From contig CAKZLI010000021.1 in assembly GCA_937125395.1 (NCBI GenBank), positions 1 to 64,000 on the forward strand: a DNA stretch of 64,000 nucleotides, read 5' to 3'. Shown piece after piece: positions 49,769 to 59,160 of this stretch. Position numbers and translations under genes: made by a program. This DNA is from an uncultured Glaciecola sp. (GTDB taxonomy: Bacteria; Pseudomonadota; Gammaproteobacteria; Enterobacterales; Alteromonadaceae). Each line of letters begins with the position of its first letter. Within the stretch, counting starts at the first letter, position 1. A model generated the notes under the pieces. It worked only from the letters and a program-made list of their open reading frames with translations, made no database searches and had not been told where the DNA came from.

Positions 49769-50617
49769 ATGAAAACAATTACTACCATTGAATCATTGCG
49801 TGAAATTCGCCGAGAATGGCAACTAGCCGGCAAAAAAATCGGTTTTGTCCCGACTATGGGTAATTTACATGCTGGCCACCTTACGCTCGTTCAAGCAGCC
49901 AAAGAACAAGCAGATATTGTCGTAGTATCCATATTTGTCAATCCATTACAATTTGGTGCAGATGAAGATCTTGACGCATATCCGCGGACTTTAGCGCAAG
50001 ATACACATGCATTACAAGAGATGGGCGTGGATGTATTATTTACGCCTACCGCAAGCGATATTTATCCACGAGGATTAGAGCAACAGACCTTCGTTGAAGT
50101 ACCGGGTATTTCATACATGATTTGTGGAGCGAGTCGCCCTGGGCATTTTCGTGGTGTAGCAACGATTGTTAGTAAACTGTTCAACATGGTGCAGCCCAAT
50201 ATTGCGTATTTTGGTGAAAAAGACTACCAACAAGTCCAAGTTATTAAAGCAATGGTCACCGATTTATCAATGAACTTGGATATTGTTGCTATTGCAACAA
50301 AGCGCGAAAAAGACGGGCTTGCGATGAGTTCTCGTAACGGTTACTTAACGCCAGAACAACGGATTATTGCACCGTTGGTTTACCAAACAATTACTCGTAT
50401 TAAAGCCGATATTGAAAGCGGTCGACGCGATTTTCAACGATTAGTCCAACAGCAAGTTGAGCACTTATCTCAAGCCGGATTTAAACCTGACTATATTGAA
50501 ATAAGAGACGCGTATAATTTGCAACCGGCAGCGTTTGAAGCCACTCGATTAGTGATCTTAATTGCTGCTTTTATTGGTAAGACACGATTAATTGATAACG
50601 TAGTGATAGAACTCTAA
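49769..50617 (+). CDS. panC: Pantothenate synthetase
   Basis: ATP-dependent condensation of pantoate with beta-alanine. 282 aa (E. coli 283). [16 protein letters not shown] (HIGH-like), [37 protein letters not shown] and the KMSKS-like [10 protein letters not shown]. No panD is nearby; beta-alanine probably comes from the convergent panP product. The two 3' ends overlap by 4 bases. Confidence 0.97.
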   Translation: MKTITTIESLREIRREWQLAGKKIGFVPTMGNLHAGHLTLVQAAKEQADIVVVSIFVNPLQFGADEDLDAYPRTLAQDTHALQEMGVDVLFTPTASDIYPRGLEQQTFVEVPGISYMICGASRPGHFRGVATIVSKLFNMVQPNIAYFGEKDYQQVQVIKAMVTDLSMNLDIVAIATKREKDGLAMSSRNGYLTPEQRIIAPLVYQTITRIKADIESGRRDFQRLVQQQVEHLSQAGFKPDYIEIRDAYNLQPAAFEATRLVILIAAFIGKTRLIDNVVIEL

Positions 50618-52239
50618 ACAGAAGTAGATACCAGTGCCTGTAACACAGCGTGGTCACTGTGGGTTCGGGCAATGTGATGTTGCTCTGCCAAAATATCAGA
50701 CAAATGCTCAACCGTGGTTAACGGGTTAGCAATCACTACCCTAAACACAGTTAGACATTGATTGTTATATTTGCCGATACCCAATCGGGTCCGTGAGACG
50801 AAGGACTTACCCGCTTCTCTCTGCTGTTTTTGGATCCCCTTGGTCAAAATATCAAGATGCTCATTTATCGCCACTTGATCGAGATTCCCTTCGCTCAATG
50901 CAAGTTGAATGGACTGTGGATTATAACGATAGGTCAACAATGACAAGGTCGGTTCTGTAATGAGTTCAAAATCCGGATGTGCCGTTATCATATTGGCAAA
51001 TAATTTGGCTTTGGCAATACTTTGGTCAATCAATAGTTGATAGCCTGATTTACCTAATACATGCAATGATGAATATACCATCATCGCCATGCCGTTTCGT
51101 GAACCTTCTAATGTTGTCGAACCCAAATCTTTAGAGCCCTTGCGCAAAATATATTGTGCATGATGGCGTACTGAGGCAGAAATTGCAGGATCTTTGAATA
51201 ACGTCATGCCTGCACCCATAGGCACATACATTTGTTTATGCGCATCCAGTGTAATGGAATCGGCCCGTTCAATACCTTTTAACAAGTGTTTGTGGGTATC
51301 AGAAAATAATGTTGCTCCCCCCCATGCTGCATCAACATGAAACCAACAACCTAGTGCTTCAGCCACATCTGCAAGTTCATCAAGGGGATCGATATGCCCA
51401 GTTTCAGTAGTACCGGCAATCCCAACAATGGCTAATAAATCATTGCCTTGAGCTTGATATTCTCGCCCTAATGCCAAGACTTCTTGAGGATTAAGGGTAT
51501 GAGAGTCAACCGAGGCCTGGAGAATGTTTGCACGACCAATACCGAGTAAATCAACTGCTTTACCCAGCGAATAATGCCCGCGTTTAGAGCAAATTAAGCC
51601 CAAATTATTAATATCATAGGCCCGGTATGCCGCAGCTAAGCCGCTGTGAGATACACCTTTAAACCCCTGTTTGGCAGCAAGCTTGGCGTTTCTTGCAACC
51701 CACAACGCCGTGATGTTAGCAACCGTTCCACCCGAACAAAATGCGCCAAGCGAATGCTCAGCAGAATGCAGATGTTGTGTATAAAAGGCATCATCCTGGG
51801 CATATACCAAATGATGCATCATACCCAATACTTGCCGCTCTAGAGGAGTAAATGCTTTTGACGTTTCGATTTTAACTAAGTTTTGATTGAGGCCTACTAA
51901 TAACTTAGCCAAGGAAAGATGAAAATACGGTAGCGCAGAGGTCATATGCCCAATAAAAGTCGGGGCGTAGGTATTTACTGAGTTAGCGACTAATTTAGAT
52001 AACAGGGTTTCGGCATGCGTTGAAACAAACTCGGGCTGGAGAGGCAGGTGCGGATCATTAAAATCTTGCTCAATTTCTTCAAGTGACGTTTGCTTGGCAA
52101 CAACATGACGTGACAAAAAATCAGATAAGTTATCCGATAAATGTTGCTCAATTTGGCTTAGTGTTGATTCTTTATGCTCTGGTTTAGTAAATACCCTGAT
52201 AAGGTGTTCTAAACTGGCTTCTGCGTTACTCAAATGCAT
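50614..52239 (-). CDS. panP: PLP-dependent aspartate 1-decarboxylase PanP
   Basis: 541 aa group II PLP decarboxylase. HVDAAWGG (residues 301-308) binds the PLP ring nitrogen and K335 in [15 protein letters not shown] forms the Schiff base; [13 protein letters not shown] is the phosphate loop. Large size, the long N-terminal extension and the position next to panBC match the PanP group described in Vibrio, which makes beta-alanine in place of pyruvoyl PanD. Glutamate or another amino acid as substrate cannot be excluded by sequence alone. Confidence 0.85.
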   Translation of the reverse strand: MHLSNAEASLEHLIRVFTKPEHKESTLSQIEQHLSDNLSDFLSRHVVAKQTSLEEIEQDFNDPHLPLQPEFVSTHAETLLSKLVANSVNTYAPTFIGHMTSALPYFHLSLAKLLVGLNQNLVKIETSKAFTPLERQVLGMMHHLVYAQDDAFYTQHLHSAEHSLGAFCSGGTVANITALWVARNAKLAAKQGFKGVSHSGLAAAYRAYDINNLGLICSKRGHYSLGKAVDLLGIGRANILQASVDSHTLNPQEVLALGREYQAQGNDLLAIVGIAGTTETGHIDPLDELADVAEALGCWFHVDAAWGGATLFSDTHKHLLKGIERADSITLDAHKQMYVPMGAGMTLFKDPAISASVRHHAQYILRKGSKDLGSTTLEGSRNGMAMMVYSSLHVLGKSGYQLLIDQSIAKAKLFANMITAHPDFELITEPTLSLLTYRYNPQSIQLALSEGNLDQVAINEHLDILTKGIQKQQREAGKSFVSRTRLGIGKYNNQCLTVFRVVIANPLTTVEHLSDILAEQHHIARTHSDHAVLQALVSTSV

Positions 52240-52481
52240 ACCTCAATTGATTATTGTCCGTCCCTGCAGACATGCATACTTACACCGCTTCCTTTCTTCT
52301 CAGACAGCGAACTATATAGGTGAAGGGCGGATCCGTCTATATATTTTACCTAATTCATGCCATTTTTATAGTGTGGCTGGCAAGTTTGTTGAAGTCTGCT
52401 AACGTTATAGAAGAATAAAAATACAATTACTCAACCCGATCACTCGCTAGCACGGATGCCAACCATTATTTAGGTAGGATT

Positions 52482-53222
52482 ATGCATACTGACTTTAGCA
52501 GCTCTAGTGAACCTAGCCATATCAGCATTAGTAATATCATCCCTTTTTTTCAATCTATCATCGATCTTGATAATTTTGGGGTATGTCGTTATGAATGCTT
52601 AGCCCGTCTGATTGACCAATCCATGACGACTTATAAACCGGAAAGTTTCATGCAGTTTATCGAACGTGAGGCCTATACTGCAAATTTGTCAGAGCATATG
52701 CTCATGCAATGTGTGCATGCTTTTGAGCATCAGAATATGCCTTGGAATATCAATATTACCGCGAGTGAGTGCCTGCAACCCTATCTGTGTGAACATCTTA
52801 CAAGCGCGCTGCCATATGTACCTAACTTTGGCCATGTTGGATTGGAGTTATCGCAACAAGATGCATTATCCATTATGCCGCATTTACCAGAGTTTATTGA
52901 CCGATGTCGGCGTTTGAACGTAGGCGTGTACATAGATAATGTGACAGACATGACCGTTGCTGCCCAACGGTTATTTAGCCTAGATTTAGCCGGTTTTAAA
53001 CTTTCTGAACGGATTGTTAATCAAGCCAATGAAGATAACCAAATTGCAGATTATATTGGCCTTATGACCCAACATGCCAATGCAAACAATATGCAGGTTA
53101 TTGCTGAATTGGTTGAGCAAGAAAATACCTTATTTACCCTAAGAGGACTTGGCATCAGGTATGCACAAGGTTATTTATTGGGCAAGCCCAAACAAACCTT
53201 AACGTCCCTTTTTGAACATTAA
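52482..53222 (+). CDS. Stand-alone EAL-domain protein with degenerate active site
   Basis: 246 aa, all EAL fold, no membrane or sensor domain. Compared with active c-di-GMP phosphodiesterases, E-A-L is YECLAR (Glu kept), the ELTE strand is GLELSQ, and the key DDFGTG loop is DNVTDM, losing the second Asp and the glycines; GFKLSE keeps the Lys and AELVEQ keeps the Glu. Probably weak or inactive as an enzyme and perhaps a c-di-GMP or protein-binding effector. The 3' end overlaps the convergent methyltransferase by 4 bases. Confidence 0.85.
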   Translation: MHTDFSSSSEPSHISISNIIPFFQSIIDLDNFGVCRYECLARLIDQSMTTYKPESFMQFIEREAYTANLSEHMLMQCVHAFEHQNMPWNINITASECLQPYLCEHLTSALPYVPNFGHVGLELSQQDALSIMPHLPEFIDRCRRLNVGVYIDNVTDMTVAAQRLFSLDLAGFKLSERIVNQANEDNQIADYIGLMTQHANANNMQVIAELVEQENTLFTLRGLGIRYAQGYLLGKPKQTLTSLFEH

Positions 53223-53926
53223 GCAATCGTTGAATTTGGCAACTCCAGTAAAGGCTCGTCAGGACTAATTAACTGATAACAAACTTGCCCACTGGCTTGA
53301 TATTTTTTTTCAAACAGGGTCAATGGCTGGTCATCATTCACTGGCATCAGCGAGCTTTGCTTACCCAATTTGTTTAACACAAATGCACATTCTTCTAAAT
53401 ATAACAGCCAATTACTGCGTATCTGTAGAGTTCCACCTAAACGCATTATATCAAGAAATGCTGGGGAGCCATGCCAACGTTTTTGTACTTGATGTTTCTT
53501 AGGATAGGGATTGGGATATAATAAGTAATGCGCTGTGAGAGTTAATCCATGCGTAACGGCTAGACGCCAAAAATCAATCACATCGGCACGAACAATTAGA
53601 TAGTTACTGACTGTAGCTGTTGAATCAATCGCATGATGTGAGTGCTTACCAACTCGCTGTTCAGATTTATCAATACCAATTATCCGAGCATCAGGAAACC
53701 TCTCAGCTAGCTTGCTGGTACTTAACCCAACACCGCAACAAGAATCAAAGATCAACGCACCTTGCCAGTTATTCAGCCACGCCAATGCAGCGTCAAATGC
53801 CTGTTGAGTATGGCTTTGGATTGGCTTCATACTTTTAGTTAGTAAGTACTTATCAACTAAATCAGACAGGCTTTCATGAATGCCAGTTTGATTACTGAGC
53901 ACCGAACGAGAATTACCCATACTCAT
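53219..53926 (-). CDS. TrmB-like SAM-dependent methyltransferase
   Basis: 235 aa. SAM site FDSCCGVGLSTSKLAERFPD, then GIDKSEQRVGKH and YLLYPNPYPKKHQVQKRWH, which matches the FPDPWPKKRHxKRR segment of tRNA(m7G46) methyltransferase TrmB. The N-terminal extension and replaced residues (YPNPYP) suggest a paralog rather than the housekeeping TrmB. Substrate probably tRNA but unproven. Shares one base with yadH upstream, so may be cotranscribed with yadGH. Confidence 0.78.
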   Translation of the reverse strand: MSMGNSRSVLSNQTGIHESLSDLVDKYLLTKSMKPIQSHTQQAFDAALAWLNNWQGALIFDSCCGVGLSTSKLAERFPDARIIGIDKSEQRVGKHSHHAIDSTATVSNYLIVRADVIDFWRLAVTHGLTLTAHYLLYPNPYPKKHQVQKRWHGSPAFLDIMRLGGTLQIRSNWLLYLEECAFVLNKLGKQSSLMPVNDDQPLTLFEKKYQASGQVCYQLISPDEPLLELPNSTIA

Positions 53927-54696
53927 TAACTTCGTATCCCGTACCCTTTGCGTAATAAATGATATGCCACAGCAAATAGCAATATGTTAAACCCGACTAA
54001 CAACACAAGTGCATAGCCGTAATGAATATCACTGACTCCTAAAAAGCCATATCGGAAACCATTTACCATATAGACAATTGGGTTTGCTTTACTGACCCAT
54101 TGCCAAAATTCAGGTAGCAAGCTCAGCGAATAAAATACTCCTCCCAAATACGTCAGTGGTGTTAACACAAATGTCGGTATGACAGAAATATCATCAAATG
54201 TTTTAGCAAAAATCCCATTCAATAATCCTGCAGTAGCAAATAAACTGGCTGTTAATAGTAAAGTAATTAACAGAATAAAGCCGTTATGGATCTGCACATC
54301 CACAAAAAACATCGATACCAAGGTCACGATGACCCCGATGATAACGGCGCGAGTCACACCGCCTCCCACAAACCCCATAATAATAACCCAAGTTGGAATA
54401 GGCGAGACAATCAACTCTTCAATATTACGTTGAAATTTAGCACTAAAAAACGACGAGGAGACATTGGAATATGAACTCGTGATTATCGACATCATAATTA
54501 AACCTGGTACGATAAACTCCATGTAACTGAAGCCTCCCATCTCACCAATTCGTTTGCCAATCAAGTTTCCAAAAATGACAAAATATAATGACATTGTAAT
54601 AGCGGGAGGCACTAAGGTTTGTACCCAAATCCGCATAAACCGAGTGCATTCTTTAAACCATAGGGTTTTTAATCCAACTAATACCGGATTACTCAT
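53926..54696 (-). CDS. yadH: ABC-2 type permease (YadH-like)
   Basis: 256 aa, six membrane helices. LKTLWFKECTRFMRIWVQTLVPPAITMSLYFVIFGNLIG (landmarks: KECTRFMRIW, IFGNLIG), FIVPGLIMMSIITSSYSNVSSSFFSAK and the ABC-2 signature LTPLTYLGGVFYSLSLLP. Partner of the ATPase just upstream (4-base overlap). Substrate of YadGH is not known. Confidence 0.9.
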   Translation of the reverse strand: MSNPVLVGLKTLWFKECTRFMRIWVQTLVPPAITMSLYFVIFGNLIGKRIGEMGGFSYMEFIVPGLIMMSIITSSYSNVSSSFFSAKFQRNIEELIVSPIPTWVIIMGFVGGGVTRAVIIGVIVTLVSMFFVDVQIHNGFILLITLLLTASLFATAGLLNGIFAKTFDDISVIPTFVLTPLTYLGGVFYSLSLLPEFWQWVSKANPIVYMVNGFRYGFLGVSDIHYGYALVLLVGFNILLFAVAYHLLRKGYGIRS

Positions 54697-55682
54697 GATG
54701 CCGCTCCTTGAGCTTTAGTTGAGCGAGTGCTGGGTTGTGCCGCAAGAGCTTGTGTCGCGCGACCGGATTCAACCAAGCGGACGAATAACTCTTCTAATCG
54801 GTTTGATTTGTTGCGCATCGACATCACGTTGATCTGTTGCTCAGTGAGCTGTGCAAATACGTTATTCAAACCCGCTTCTTTCGCAACTTCTACTTCCAGT
54901 TCACCATTGCTATAGCTGTAGCTGACATCTGCTAACTTAAGCTGTTCAAGTGCTTGTGGATGAGCGCTATCTGTTTGTACATCAAGGACAAAAGTTTCAA
55001 CATTCATTTTGGCTAATAAGGCTTTAATAGAGGTGTTTTCGACAATGATACCTTTATCGATAATCGCAATATTACGACATAGTACTTCTGCCTCTTCAAG
55101 GTAGTGCGTAGTTAAAATAATCGTGACGCCTTGTCGATTTATCTCTTGTAAAAACCCCCACATACTGCGTCTTATTTCAATATCCACACCAGCAGTGGGT
55201 TCATCTAGGATCAATAGTTTTGGTTCATGCATCAACGAGCGAGCAATCATTAAACGGCGTTTCATACCGCCAGATAAAGTGCGCGCAGGGGCATCACGTT
55301 TTTCCCACAAATCGAGTTGGGTGAGATATTTTTGCGCACGCTGTTTGGCAATTTCGCGCGACACACCGTAATAACCCGCTTGATTAATGACAATCTGTAG
55401 GACTGTTTCAAATTGATTAAAATTAAATTCTTGAGGGACTAATCCAATACAAGACTTAGCTTGGGTGAGCTGCATATCAATATCATAGCCAAAGACACTG
55501 ACTTGGCCTGCACTTTTGTTGACCAATGAACTGATCACACCAATGGTCGTCGATTTGCCCGCGCCGTTAGGCCCTAGTAGGGCAAAAAAATCGCCCTGCT
55601 CTACCGTTAATTCAATGCCTTTTAAGGCCTCTACCCCACCTTTGTAGGTTTTGGTTAATCCTGAAATTGCTAATGCTTGCAT
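54693..55682 (-). CDS. yadG: ABC transporter ATPase (YadG-like)
   Basis: 329 aa from the ATG at 55682; an ATG 9 bases earlier is too close to its AGGG ribosome site. Walker A GPNGAGKST, VNQAGYYGVSR, signature LSGGMKRRLMIARSLMHEP and Walker B LLILDEPTAGVD. Very close to E. coli YadG, including MSMRNKSNRLEELFVRLV near the end. Forms an exporter with YadH. Confidence 0.92.
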   Translation of the reverse strand: MQALAISGLTKTYKGGVEALKGIELTVEQGDFFALLGPNGAGKSTTIGVISSLVNKSAGQVSVFGYDIDMQLTQAKSCIGLVPQEFNFNQFETVLQIVINQAGYYGVSREIAKQRAQKYLTQLDLWEKRDAPARTLSGGMKRRLMIARSLMHEPKLLILDEPTAGVDIEIRRSMWGFLQEINRQGVTIILTTHYLEEAEVLCRNIAIIDKGIIVENTSIKALLAKMNVETFVLDVQTDSAHPQALEQLKLADVSYSYSNGELEVEVAKEAGLNNVFAQLTEQQINVMSMRNKSNRLEELFVRLVESGRATQALAAQPSTRSTKAQGAAS

Positions 55683-55768
55683 TAATGTCATGCCCTAACG
55701 CTAATTACATAAATTCGTAGTGTTATTTTATCAAGTTATGCACAACTATGTAGAGTTATTTAACAAAA

Positions 55769-55798
55769 AAGCCTAAGTGCAATGAGACACTTAGGCTT
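55769..55798 (-). terminator. Rho-independent terminator of nhaD
   Basis: AAGCCTAAGTG (55769-55779) and CACTTAGGCTT (55788-55798) form a perfect 11-bp stem with an 8-base loop; on the - strand it ends in TTTTTT. It sits just after the nhaD stop at 55820. Confidence 0.85.
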
Positions 55799-55819
55799 AT
55801 GTGTAGTATGAATCCAACA

Positions 55820-57220
55820 CTAATTAATTAATAAATGAACGCCGATGCTGGCCACATAACCCAAGGCAATCGCCCATGACCATTTTAAATGGGCAAAGAA
55901 CGTATAGTATCCCCTGGCTTGTCCCATCAAAGCGACCCCTGCTGCTGAACCGATTGACAGTAAGCTCCCACCAACTCCTGCAGTCAAAGTAACGAGCAAC
56001 CATTGCGTCGTATCCATTTCTGGATTCATAGTGAGTACTGCAAACATTACTGGAATATTATCAACAATGGCAGACAAGACCCCGACCAAAATATTCGCAC
56101 CTGTATTGCCTAACTCACCGTACATCAATTGCGACACTAAACCTAAATATCCCATAAAACCTAACCCACCAACCGCTAAGATTACCCCATAAAAAAAGAA
56201 CAAAGTATCCCATTCTGCTTGGGCGACTTTTTTGAATATATCAAATTTAGGTTGCTCGGCATCCCCAGGTGTTGAGTGATTGATTACTGTTTCGATATAG
56301 GCTGATTTTTTTAGATAAAAACCATAAAACTTTAAATACGCAAGTCCTGTCATCATGCCAAAAACAGGGGGTAAATGTAACAAACTATGAAAACTCACAG
56401 CTGTAACAATCGTCAATAGAAACAACCCGACTATCACTAAACCACCGTGTTTAATGACACTTTGTGTGCTGCCTTCAAGTGGCGCAGGGTTGCCTTTTGT
56501 TACCGCAAACGACATGATACTTGCAGGAATAATATAGTTGACCAAAGCAGGGATAAATAACGCAAAAAACTCACTAAATTCAAGGATCCCTTTTTGCCAC
56601 ACCATCAATGTCGTGATATCCCCAAAGGGACTAAATGCACCACCGGCATTCGCTCCAACGACAATGTTGACACAGCCAATCGCAATAAAATCAGGTCGCC
56701 CCTGCCCAACCGCCATAATCACAGCACACATGACAAGTGCCGTTGTGAGGTTGTCCGCGATAGGTGATATAAAAAATGCTAAGATCCCTGTTAGCCAAAA
56801 TAACGCTCTGTAACTATACCCTTTAGCGACCAACCGATTACGTAATTCATCAAATACACCACGCTCCAGCATTGCATTAATATAAGTCATGGCTACCAGT
56901 AAAAAGAAAAATAACTCGGCGTACTCTAGAAAATTATGACGTATGCCTTGTTCCACCAAATGCGCTTTATCCATATTGCCGTAGGCGATGGCAATAATCA
57001 CCCAAATCAATCCGGCAGCCAGTAACACAGGTTTGGATTTGGCTAAATGCAGCTGTTCTTCTAAGATGACTAATACATAAGCAATGACAAAAATTGCAAT
57101 TGCCAGAAATCCTGCACTTGAATGCGTTAAATCGATGAGATCTGATGACATGTCACTGGCAAACACATTCGGCGAAATAAATGTAAGTGCGCACACACAC
57201 AATAATAACAGAAACGGCAT
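55820..57220 (-). CDS. nhaD: Na+/H+ antiporter NhaD
   Basis: 466 aa, about 12 membrane helices after a signal-like N-terminus (ends NVFAS). Signature runs: FFISPIADNLTTALVMCAVI, VGANAGGAFSPFGDITTLMVW, and LVGVLSAIVDNIPVMFAVLTMNP, with conserved polar residues in helices. NhaD exports Na+ or Li+ at alkaline pH and is typical of marine bacteria. Monocistronic with its own terminator; the 249-base upstream region shows no element I recognise. Confidence 0.93.
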   Translation of the reverse strand: MPFLLLLCVCALTFISPNVFASDMSSDLIDLTHSSAGFLAIAIFVIAYVLVILEEQLHLAKSKPVLLAAGLIWVIIAIAYGNMDKAHLVEQGIRHNFLEYAELFFFLLVAMTYINAMLERGVFDELRNRLVAKGYSYRALFWLTGILAFFISPIADNLTTALVMCAVIMAVGQGRPDFIAIGCVNIVVGANAGGAFSPFGDITTLMVWQKGILEFSEFFALFIPALVNYIIPASIMSFAVTKGNPAPLEGSTQSVIKHGGLVIVGLFLLTIVTAVSFHSLLHLPPVFGMMTGLAYLKFYGFYLKKSAYIETVINHSTPGDAEQPKFDIFKKVAQAEWDTLFFFYGVILAVGGLGFMGYLGLVSQLMYGELGNTGANILVGVLSAIVDNIPVMFAVLTMNPEMDTTQWLLVTLTAGVGGSLLSIGSAAGVALMGQARGYYTFFAHLKWSWAIALGYVASIGVHLLIN

Positions 57221-57469
57221 AATAGTCCCTTAAATGAATTGAATTACGATAAGATTACGATATTACACTTGGCTAGATATTAGACTTTAAGCGTAAGAGG
57301 CGGCAAGATTACACACTTTTAGGTAGCATGTACAATATACATTAGGTTTATCAAGGGTTTCACCGATATTTTATAAACGAATGTTTAGCATTAACCTGTT
57401 GTATGAGGGTAAATTCCTTGCACATTTTGTTAAACTTACGTAAACACCTCACAAAAAAGAGAATCGACC

Positions 57470-57928
57470 ATGCACAATGACAAATTTGTTGATCCGCGAT
57501 TACAACAAAAAGAAGCCTTATTTCAACAGCTACATATGGCCAGTTTTGATGTGATTATGCATATCAATGCGATTCAAGAAATCGTGCAAACAACGGCACA
57601 AGACATCGAACCGACTAATGAACACTTACTTGAACTAATCCGCAGCTTCACTACGACTCTCGCTATGTGTTCAGCATTAGAGCCTCAGATTAAGGTATTG
57701 AGCCAGGCAACCGAACAAGCCATTAGTGACGACAGCAATGTCCCTTTTGCAACACAAGCGCAAATCTGTGCAGCTGCGGTGAATTGTCTCAATCATTGGC
57801 GGATCCTCAAGCAAATACCTGAGGATCTGTTATCCATAGATACGATAAGCGCAACGCTCAAACAACGGTTTAGCGAGCATCTTGCGATGTGGGATAGCTA
57901 TTTTGCAACCAACAATACTCAACATTAA
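57470..57928 (+). CDS. Hypothetical helical protein
   Basis: 152 aa, soluble, mostly amphipathic helix (LIRSFTTTLAMCSALEPQIKVLSQATEQAI) with three Cys-containing positions and a Trp-rich end (NHWRILKQ, MWDSYF). No family recognised. It reads as a real gene: a plausible start, no competing frame, even codon use, and a hairpin/T-run directly after the stop. Lies between divergent nhaD and convergent CNNM gene; no operon partner. Confidence 0.65.
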   Translation: MHNDKFVDPRLQQKEALFQQLHMASFDVIMHINAIQEIVQTTAQDIEPTNEHLLELIRSFTTTLAMCSALEPQIKVLSQATEQAISDDSNVPFATQAQICAAAVNCLNHWRILKQIPEDLLSIDTISATLKQRFSEHLAMWDSYFATNNTQH

Positions 57929-57939
57929 CCGAGCATGTA

Positions 57940-57966
57940 GGCACTTACTATTTTTTAGTGCCTTTT
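57940..57966 (+). terminator. Terminator after the hypothetical gene, overlapping the CNNM gene end
   Basis: GGCACT (57940-57945) and AGTGCC (57957-57962) followed by TTTT. The right half is also coding for the last residues of the convergent CNNM protein. Confidence 0.5.
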
Positions 57967-59003
57967 AATGTCTGTTGTTCTTGTCGTTGCTTTGCTAAAT
58001 CTTCGGCGATTTCTCGCATCGATACGTGCTGATCTTTTTCATCATCAATCTGCACACCTAATATACTCTCTAATAAATCCTCTAAGGTCAAAATCCCTTC
58101 CAATCCACCATATTCATCCACTACCAGTAGTATATGGACTTTGTTTTTCAAAAATAGGTTAAAGGTAGAGGATAAAGGCATACTACTGAGTAAAGTTTGC
58201 ATGTCTTTAACGAACTCAGATAAAGGTCTATCGCTGTGCTGCTCGGCTTTTGCTACAAGTAAATCATTACGCATCACAAAGCCAATAATTTTTTCAGTAT
58301 CATTGTCTTCATAGATTGGAATTCGCGAAAAACCGACCGCCTCATGTTCAGCAAAAAACTCACTAATGGTCATTTCTTGTGGTACTGAAAAGACTTTTGT
58401 TCTGTGAGTCATTGCTCCCCGGATGGTCAGTTCGTGCATCGACATTAAGCTTTTTAGGATCGTCGCTTCATGCAATGCTAATTGCCCTTCTTGACCAGAT
58501 AATTCCGCCATGGCATGTAACTCAGCGCGACTTAATCCTTTTAATGGGCTTTCTTCAGTGAACCCTTTAGTCATAATTTGGGACATTTTGACAAATGGGT
58601 ACAACACAAAAATTAAAAATTTCAAAAAATGCGCTGTCATCGGGGCCAATTGACGCCAGTAGGTTGCGCCCAGTGTTTTAGGAATGATTTCAGAAAAAAC
58701 TAAAATTAACAAAGTTAACACCGCTGAAATCAGACCAATATAAGCATCACCAAATACTTTAGCCGCTTGCGCACCAGCCCCTGCAGCTCCCATTGTATGG
58801 GCGATTGTATTGAGCGTTAAAATAGCAGATAGTGGCTTATTAATATCTTGCGATTGGGCAGCAAGCAACTTGCCTGATTTTTTGCCTGATTGCTCTAACA
58901 TCTGTATGTAAGCGTTAGACACACTGAGGATAACAGCTTCAGCGATAGAGCAAATAAACGAAAAACCAAGCGCAATAAACACATAAATTATCAGTAACAA
59001 CAT
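57948..59003 (-). CDS. CNNM/CorC family membrane protein (DUF21 + CBS pair)
   Basis: 351 aa. DUF21 membrane domain (residues about 1-165): SFICSIAEAVILSVSNAYI, KPLSAILTLNTIAHTMGAAGAGA, VFSEIIPKTLGATYW. Then a CBS pair (about 190-320): MTHRTKVFSVPQEMTI, VGFSRIPIYEDN, HILLVVDEYGGLEGILTLEDLLESILG. The C-terminal CorC_HlyC domain of longer homologs is missing and replaced by a charged tail. Such proteins are implicated in Mg or other divalent cation efflux. Confidence 0.88.
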   Translation of the reverse strand: MLLLIIYVFIALGFSFICSIAEAVILSVSNAYIQMLEQSGKKSGKLLAAQSQDINKPLSAILTLNTIAHTMGAAGAGAQAAKVFGDAYIGLISAVLTLLILVFSEIIPKTLGATYWRQLAPMTAHFLKFLIFVLYPFVKMSQIMTKGFTEESPLKGLSRAELHAMAELSGQEGQLALHEATILKSLMSMHELTIRGAMTHRTKVFSVPQEMTISEFFAEHEAVGFSRIPIYEDNDTEKIIGFVMRNDLLVAKAEQHSDRPLSEFVKDMQTLLSSMPLSSTFNLFLKNKVHILLVVDEYGGLEGILTLEDLLESILGVQIDDEKDQHVSMREIAEDLAKQRQEQQTLKGTKK

Positions 59004-59160
59004 GGTGAGGGATATTATCCTTAATTCTATAGTTTAGTAAGTATGCTACATACAATACACGTTGTCACTTTAGTCTCTATCAGGCAAGCGCACAATTTGT
59101 ATCAAACTGCGATTCAGTTAATGGCATTACCATTAACGCATACCTTGCCTTTTGCTTCTA

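Noticed and set aside
57221..57469. Cation riboswitch before nhaD
   Set aside because: I found no conserved core that I could recognise; the stretch appears to be plain divergent promoter DNA.
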